Below, piece by piece: positions 57,957 to 64,000 of a stretch of 64,000 nt of DNA. Location: positions 146,051-210,050 of the forward strand of contig QRFJ01002285.1 in the NCBI GenBank assembly GCA_006176705.1. Direction: 5' to 3'. The notes beneath the pieces are model-generated. The model was not told the origin of the DNA, made no database searches, and saw only the letters and a program-made list of their open reading frames with translations. Position 1 is the stretch's first letter. Every line of letters starts with the position of its first letter. Origin of the DNA: Cocos nucifera. Lineage: Eukaryota > Streptophyta > Magnoliopsida > Arecales > Arecaceae. The translations under genes were made by a program, and so were the position numbers.

Positions 57957-58572
57957 TGTTGGAAACACACGCTCTTCCCACATGGATCGACGTGGCCGCT
58001 AGTGATTAGCCAAGCAATAAGGAAGTACTTCTCAGAGATTTCTATGGAAGCACGATCAAACAATTTAAGAAATAGAGAAGAAGACATTTTCTAGAGAAAA
58101 GAGCTTTTATTAAGTATATCTCAGCCTCATTACAACCTTGACCTATTTTCAGTACATATACTTTTCAAAGAATTAAGCCCAAGCTCATAGAAAAACTCTC
58201 GAAATCCAAACAACCCACATACACAAAATAATAACCCGTGAAAACTAAGCCGGCTAACTTGCGACTGGGTCGGATCAGTCCCAAACTAAGCCAACCCAGT
58301 TGTGTACCATACCAACAGCCCAAAAATGCTACTTTCTATTTGGATTTTCCCCTAAGACCTAGCCAGCCTAGTTTCCAACTTAGCCGGCTCAGTCTCAGGG
58401 TGAGCCGACCCAGTTTCCGAACTTTGTAAGAAGAGCTAATTTCTTTTTTGGCTCGCTTCCATGTTTCCAAGATCTATCTTCTCATGTTTTCAAGACTTGG
58501 GAGTTCCATTTCTGAGCTCACATTTTCTATCTTGGTGCTTCCAAGTCCTTGTGAACTCATCTCTTCTCAACA
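57957..58572 (-). repeat. Cop-B 3' LTR (minus strand, ~616 bp)
   Basis: The right end is clear (ctcttctcaaca, followed by a purine-rich minus strand GGTTGGGTT as PPT). The left end is ambiguous because TGTTGG overlaps the pre-integrase text. It is the reverse complement of the LTR at 55802-56421 for most of its length, including the ggccggct motif cluster (58248-58420). Confidence 0.72.
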
Positions 58573-58639
58573 AACCCAACCGTGCTACATATCTCTAAAA
58601 GCTATCTCTAGGAGTACCTTCATGAGTGCATCAGACTGA

Positions 58640-59262
58640 TTCTCTTTAGTATGGACCTTCATCAGTTCCACTTCACCTTCCTCCACTAGCTCTCTAATCC
58701 TATGGTGTCTATATGCTTTGTGCATGCATGATAGACTAGGTTCTGTGCCAACAACAGAGCACTCTGACTATCACTGAACAGTGTAGCCTTGCTTTGCTCC
58801 ACCTCCAACTCATCAATTAGCCTCTTAAGCCAAAGGGCTTTCTTTGTAGCCTCCATTATCCCAATGTACTTGGCCTCCGTGGTAGACAAAACCATGATTG
58901 GCTGAAGGGTTGATCTCCAAGACACCGATCCACTATATATGCAGAAAAGGTATCCAGTAGTAGACCTCCTTGTATCAAGATCACCAGCATAATTTGTATC
59001 AACAAATCCTTCCAAAGGACCTGAACCTTCACACATCTTCATAGATTATTCTCCAAATCCTCCCGGCTGCCCACCAAATACCAAACCATAATGCCTTGTT
59101 CCATGCAGATATCTCAATATCCATTTCAATGCTTTCTAGTATTCCTTTTCAGGGTTAGCCATGTATCTACTAACCATGCTCACCACATGTGTTATATCTA
59201 GTCTACAGCACACCATAGTGTACATCACACTACATACAGCATTTGCATAAGGAACTCGTTAT
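58640..59262 (-). pseudogene. pol: Cop-B-type pol: RT end and RNase H
   Basis: 58686-59042 is open: GFVDTNYAGDLDTRRSTTGY, GSVSWRSTLQPIMVLSTTEAKYIG, DSQSALLLAQN, the copia RNase H with its acidic residues. Upstream, at 59043-59262, VPYANAVCSVMYTMVCCRLDITH and WILRYLHGT are RT C-terminal text with two stops. The N-terminal RT and everything before it is replaced at ~59262 by Cop-C leader sequence. Confidence 0.86.
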
Positions 59263-59292
59263 TGACGTCCATAATATTTCAGGCATCACCTA

Positions 59293-59304
59293 GCTCTAAT
59301 ACCA
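59293..59304 (-). other. Cop-C primer-binding site, left (mutated)
   Basis: gctctaatacca on the plus strand: TGGTATTAGAGC on the minus strand, one transition from the consensus. Confidence 0.8.
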
Positions 59305-59307
59305 AAT

Positions 59308-60186
59308 TATAGACCCATGATATCGCTCGAATGCCAATCATCCTTGACATCACAAGAACCGATACCATGTTGTGGAAGCTCCTGATCTTTAGCATGGACC
59401 TGAAGGAACCTGTGACGTTCTCTATGGGCAGCAAACCACCAATCCTCCACCTGGATCTATGATGGAGCGCCTCCCTCCTTGGGCTTGAGGGAGACGCCCC
59501 CTTCTCTAGGGCTTCTTCAAGAATCCTAGGGTGGCAACTCTAGAGAGAAGAGAAGAAGATAGTTGAGGAAGAAAAGGTATGTATTGATTTCAACCTTTTT
59601 TAAAATCCTTATACAAATGTATTTATACATAGTCATTAGGCCTGACCAAAAACTCTCCTGGCTAATCCAATACATGAAGCACTCACCAAGCCCATGTACA
59701 CCCATGTCTCCCATGCTCTCATCCTCTGGATCTAGACCCGACCCATACATGAATTACCCCCTTAAGATCTCTCAAATCAGGCCTCAAGAACCCTAGGATC
59801 TTCCCAGACCTTAGCCCAAAATAGACCCTCGCGTAACTCAACCCGTGCACTAAGCTAGCTTAGTCTCAGCACTGAGCCGGCTAAGTTCCACTGGGTCAGC
59901 TCAGTCTGAAACTAAGCCAGCCCAGTTCTATGCTATGCCAGCAGTCCTGAACGCATAGCTCTCTATTTTGCCTATGCACTGAGACTTAGTCGACCCAATT
60001 TTGGATTGAGCTGGCTAACCTATGGAAAATCTTTTTCCTACAGTCTTGATTTCCCAGCTTTAGTTTCTTGCTTCACCTTGTATCCCAAGTCCATAAAGCA
60101 CCAACCAAGCCCCTGAAATCCATGAAGCCAACACCCTGACTCCTCCCGTGGCCTCCCAAGGCTTGGAACCACCATAAATCCTCACA
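59308..60186 (-). repeat. Cop-C LTR, left copy (879 bp)
   Basis: TATAGACCC (TG changed to TA) ... ccataaatcctcaca. Matches 62144-63030 along its length. TATA box on the minus strand at 59620-59627. It shares the ccggct/agtcgg motif cluster with Cop-B LTRs at 59850-60020. Confidence 0.83.
59620..59627 (-). promoter_or_regulatory. Cop-C LTR TATA box (left)
   Basis: Minus strand TATAAATA; same place as 62449-62456 in the right LTR. Confidence 0.58.
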
Positions 60187-62128
60187 ATCTCCATCTTGGT
60201 GCTCCCGAGCCTTGGCAAACCCCTCGGCAATGTCCTCCTGCACAATCCCACTGTCCCTGCGCACTCGACAGCACCTATGCAAACATCATCTCTGTCAATC
60301 CTCTTCAGCTGTTGTACATCCTTGAGGCCTTTGGGATAACCGCCTCCACCACTAAAGACCTGTGCTTGCTTCTTGGCACCACCCTGAAATTGTAGGATCC
60401 CTTCTACTTAGCAGCTGCATAACTTTTCTTGGACTTTCTTGGAGAACCTACAGCATTTTTAGCACATGCTGTACCACCTAACACAATCTCCTCGGAGCTG
60501 CACCTGTCCTCCTGCACATGCTACTCCACTTGGAACTGTGCATCATTAGCGCTCTGAACTCATGTTAAATTTTCTCTCCACTTGGAAAGCCACCACTGTG
60601 GAGCTCCACCTATGTTTGAAGTCCACCTAATGCCGTAGAAGTTGACTTTATGCCCGAGTCCCTCGAGGCCAACCATTCAATGCTACACTACTGAGTCTGT
60701 TGCTGCACCTCTAATACCGTCGCTGCCCCTTCGAACCCTCCGCACTCTGCGGACCCATTCAAAGCTGTCTTGGATACCTCCGCAACCCACGGGCACCTCT
60801 GAAACTCAAGAGCTCATCCAACTCTTTTGAATCCAACAACTGAATCCTAAAAAATTCCATCCTAGTCCTTCTCTTCTGTCACTATACCAGCCATCGCTTC
60901 AATTGCATCCGGAGAACCATCCTCTACTTGAACCGCGACTCTCCCTGGTGCTCCTACAGAAGAAATTTGGATCCATGATATTCTCGACTGCTAGAGACCT
61001 GCGCTCCCTGAGATCCTCTAGCTATCCCTGAGACCTGCACCTGATCTTCTTAAGATGCCACTAATACTCTCTGCTAAGATACACTCCTCGGCTGCTGCAT
61101 CGTCGAGCTTCCCTCAGCTCCTGTGCCTCCAGGGTATTGCTCCTGCAGCACTCCAACGCTCCCTGGCCTTATCTCTATGTCGCTATATAGCTGCCCAGCC
61201 CTAACCTACTAGACCTCCATGGATCATCCATATCCATCACTCCGAAGGCTTTGAAAATCCATGCTCTAATTGAACCGCTGAATACATCTCCGACTACTTT
61301 CCCATCTTTCTAACACCGAAGGATGTATAGTTGCTTCTTCAGCATTTCTTCGACTATTACCCCTTGGGAAACCTCTCTTCAATAGTCCTACATTGTCCAT
61401 CTTCCTAGAGAACTCTGATGCTCTATATACTGAGATTACCTTTCTCGACGTATGCATCAATCGAGGCTCTCTCAGCCCTGCATCTCTAGGGAAGTGCATA
61501 TTGTAGCACTCCAGTGCTCCCTGCTGTTGTCAGCATAACCATGCATACACCCTCGCTTCTTCAGCATTTCTTCGACTATTACCCTTGGGAAAACCTTCTT
61601 CAAAAATAGTCCTACATTTTGTCCACATCTTCCTAGAAATCGTAATGCTCTATTACGAATACCTTTTCTCGACTACGCACACCGAGGCTCTCTCAGCCCT
61701 GCAATCTCTAGGGAAGTGCTATTGAGCACTCCAGTGCGTCCCTATTGTCACATAACATCATACACCCTCGCCTTTCCCAAGACCCGATCAGTCAAATCAA
61801 TAGCTCCAAAATCCATCCACCATAGAAAAATCTCTTCCATAATCCTCTCGACCTCCACCTTCAACCCGCTGGCTTCCCGGTTGGCCAAAACCAAAAATAA
61901 CACAAGGTAGATTTGAGAAACATACCATAAGAATCTTGTACAGATTTTTGATTTCATCTTGTACAACTTCTCCTTCCCTTCAAATGCACAATCAGTCTGA
62001 AACTTGAGCTTCTTTCCATGCCACCATCAGGCTCTAAAATCTAGCTCCCCTTCATGCACCAATCAGGGTCCTCTGAAACTTGGCTCAATACCATATTATC
62101 ATCACAAACTCTCAAGCATTCAGCCTTA
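60187..62128 (-). mobile_element. Cop-C interior, 1.9 kb without coding capacity
   Basis: Sequence between two same-orientation LTRs. No gag or pol motif is found in six frames; the ORFs 61266-61499, 60642-60830, 61716-61910 and 62054-62296 match nothing I recognise. Higher in C/T on the plus strand than its surroundings, and it contains a tandem duplication. A short non-autonomous LTR element, or an internally replaced one, is the simplest reading. Confidence 0.6.
61333..61770 (+). repeat. Tandem duplication, 2 units of ~222 bp
   Basis: Unit 1 is 61333-61554 and unit 2 is 61555-61770, both from gcttcttcagcatttcttcg to ...catacaccctcg. Unit 2 has many one-base gains and losses. A more distant third copy of the last part (gcagcactccaacgctccctgg) is near 61146. 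Confidence 0.87.
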
Positions 62129-62140
62129 GCTCTGATACCA
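62129..62140 (-). other. Cop-C primer-binding site, right
   Basis: gctctgatacca on the plus strand, an intact TGGTATCAGAGC on the minus strand, 3 bp from the LTR. Confidence 0.88.
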
Positions 62141-62143
62141 AAT

Positions 62144-63030
62144 TGTAGACCCATGATATCGCTCGAAAGCTCAATCATACTTGACATCACAAGCACCTAT
62201 ACCCATGTTGCAGAACTCCTGTCTTTAGCATGGATTGAAGGAACCTATGACATTCTCTATGGGCAGCAAACCACCGATTCCTCCTCCTGGATCTAGATGG
62301 GCACCTCCCTCCTTGGGCTTGCAGGGAGCACCCCTCCTTCTCTAGGGCTTCTTCAAGACCTAGGAGTGGGCAACTCTAGAGAGGAAGAGAGTTGAGGAGA
62401 AAAAGTCTGTATTGATTCCAAACCTTTTTAATCCTAATAAACCCTATGTATTTATATACAATAGCATTAGGCGCCCGACCAAAAACTCTCCTGAGCTAAT
62501 CCAATTACAACATGAAAAGCACTCATCAAGCCATGTACATCCACATGTCTTCCCATGCTCTCATCCTCTGGATCTAGACCCGACATACATGAATTAGCGC
62601 CCATTAAAGACCTCTCAGACTAGGCCTTAAGTTCCCTCGGATCATCCCAAACCCTAGCCAAAAAAAGACCCTCGCATAACTCTAACCCATTCACTAGCTG
62701 GCTCGTCTCAGCACGGAGCCAGCTAAGATTCCACTGGGTTGGCTCTCTAAAAACTGAGCCGGCCCAGTTTCTTACTGTTGCAGTAGTCACCGAACGCGCA
62801 GTTTCTATTTAACCTATGTCACTGAGACTTTAGCCGACCCAATTTTGGACTGTAGCCGGCTACTATCAAAAATCTTCTTTCTATAGTCTTGATTCCCGGC
62901 TTTGGTTTCCTTGCTTCACCTTATATCTCAGGTCTCCGATAGCATCAGCAAGCCCTTAAAAATCTCCGGAGCCAACACCCTTACTCCCTCTGTGGCCTCA
63001 AGGCTTTGGGTAGCACCATTAATTCTCACA
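62144..63030 (-). repeat. Cop-C LTR, right copy (887 bp)
   Basis: TGTAGACCC...taattctcaca with both ends canonical. A 5' LTR by its PBS. TATA box on the minus strand at 62449-62456. It contains the ccggct motif cluster near 62695-62860. Confidence 0.85.
62449..62456 (-). promoter_or_regulatory. Cop-C LTR TATA box (right)
   Basis: Minus strand TATAAATA. Confidence 0.58.
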
Positions 63031-63045
63031 TCTCATGTTCGTGAC

Positions 63046-63890
63046 TCTCTCTCTTCTTTGACTGGAGGCTCTGTAACTTGGAGACAGACATATGGACCAG
63101 CAATGGCATCTCCGCAGGTTTGGCCTTCTCCATCCGAAACCTCTTCAGAACCTTTTGGACATACTTTTCTTATGAAAAATTGAGCACTCCTTTGCACCTA
63201 TCTTTGCAAATCTCCATTCCAAGGATGTTTTTAGTGGGATCCAAATCCCTTGAACGTGAACACAATAATGCATGTTTCACATCTGCTGAAACCCAGGCCC
63301 AAGACAAAGCTTATCAAATCTTTGTATAACCCCTGACGAGGGCATTATTTCAAGCCCAATAAAGAATTCTTGATTAACAACATCTTTCTTCAAAAAATAT
63401 CCATCTCCATGAAACCATCTAGCTACTTCATGTAGATTCTTTCCCAAAGTCTGCATGAAAGAAGGCCGACTTTATGTCCATCTTTTTCAATTCTATTGTT
63501 ATGTTGTGCACCAAGTGATAGCAAACTGCGAATAGATGTATGATAAACCATAGGAGAGAAAATTTTATGTAGTACATCCCTTCCCTTTGTGAGATTTTCT
63601 TTGCTGCCAGCCTTGCTTTGAATCTGACTTCACCTTGTTCTGAAGGTGCTTCTTTCTTTGTGAACACCCACTTTGATCCAATAGGTCGAGCACCCTCTGA
63701 AAGATCCACCAGCTGCCATGTCTAATTCTTATCAAGTGATTCCATCTCATCATTTCATCAATGCCAATCTTGATCGGTGTCCTAAATAGTAACGCGGGGC
63801 TTATTTGCAAAGCCACTCCCACTAGCACATCTCTGTCTGATTTTTGTGGCTGCGTCCTGCACATCCGTCTGAACTACTAGCCCTCCATGC
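63046..63890 (-). pseudogene. pol: Copia reverse transcriptase fragment (minus)
   Basis: Read right to left: linker (~63780-63890), EMESLDKN..WQLVDL at ~63750, 63428-63709 with SEGARPIGSKWVFTKKE, RFKARLAAK and the first catalytic Asp region KKMDIKSAFFHAD, then in shifted frames an IYMK.LDGFMEMD-like and GLK.CPRQ-like text, and near 63150-63240 the LGMEICKDR and QKVLKRFRME blocks. The YVDD stretch is missing or deleted between ~63240 and 63300. Not Cop-A; closest to the Tork-like group. Confidence 0.82.
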
Positions 63891-63909
63891 TGATTTTTAA
63901 TTTGAGATA

Positions 63910-64000
63910 ATACTATTAGGAGGCCGATTAGATATGGCATTGATGATGGAGATGGAATCACTTAAGAAGAATCAGACATGTCAAGCGGTGAATCTTCCAG
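63910..64000 (+). pseudogene. pol: Copia RT N-terminal fragment (plus), runs off window
   Basis: ALMMEMESLKKNQTCQAVNLP in the plus frame at ~63934-64000 parallels the EMESLDKN text of the minus fragment 150-200 bp away. So two RT starts face away from each other across ~63890. Confidence 0.72.

Overview
This window looks like intergenic heterochromatin of a large plant genome. The style of the elements (Ty1/copia with very long LTRs, an Athila-type Ty3) is compatible with a monocot such as a palm, but nothing in the sequence fixes the species. I found no host gene, tRNA, rRNA or CRISPR array. Almost every base belongs to an LTR retrotransposon or a fragment of one, nested and broken. 22045-23044 is exactly 1000 Ns.

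The main family, here called Cop-A, is Ty1/copia with ~2.28 kb LTRs, an initiator-Met tRNA primer site, and an unusually long (~1.6-1.9 kb) leader before gag. Eleven pieces are present. Copy 1: 1-3961 (-). Copy 2: 3962-6565 (+). Copy 3: 6566-8359 (+, LTR). Copy 4: 8360-13786 (-). Copy 5: 23045-26013 plus 32902-37648 (-). Copy 6: 37649-40294 (-). Copy 7: 40295-47004 (-). Copy 8: 47060-50941 (+). Copies 9 and 10: opposed LTR fragments at 50942-51934 (-) and 52765-53491 (+). Copy 11: 55417-55801 (+). All coding parts are pseudogenes.

An Athila-like Ty3 element (13787-22044, +) sits inside the protease region of copy 4. It has a 5' LTR, PBS, gag, protease, RT, RNase H and integrase with only a few breaks, and its 3' end runs into the N gap. 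A second Ty3 element (26014-32901, -) sits in gag of copy 5, with both LTRs and a 5-bp target duplication. It has no pol and carries only a decayed ORF for the C-terminal half of a gag; it looks non-autonomous and is the most distinctive object in the window.

From 51 kb to the end the sequence is a mosaic of other families: an unidentified LTR-like loop (51935-52764), a third-lineage copia integrase (53505-53960), a Ty3-style LTR with an internal minisatellite (54076-55416), a Tork-like copia family called Cop-B (55802-59262, head to head), a non-coding element with LTRs called Cop-C (59293-63030), and copia RT fragments in both orientations (63046-64000).

In a working element gag would form the particle, protease mature the polyprotein, RT/RNase H make cDNA primed at the PBS and PPT, and integrase insert it. 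No element here looks able to do this alone. Recurrent themes are opposed same-family copies, decay by C-to-T/G-to-A transitions (TGG to TGA, LTR TG to TA), and a gap that cannot hold what the nested structure requires.
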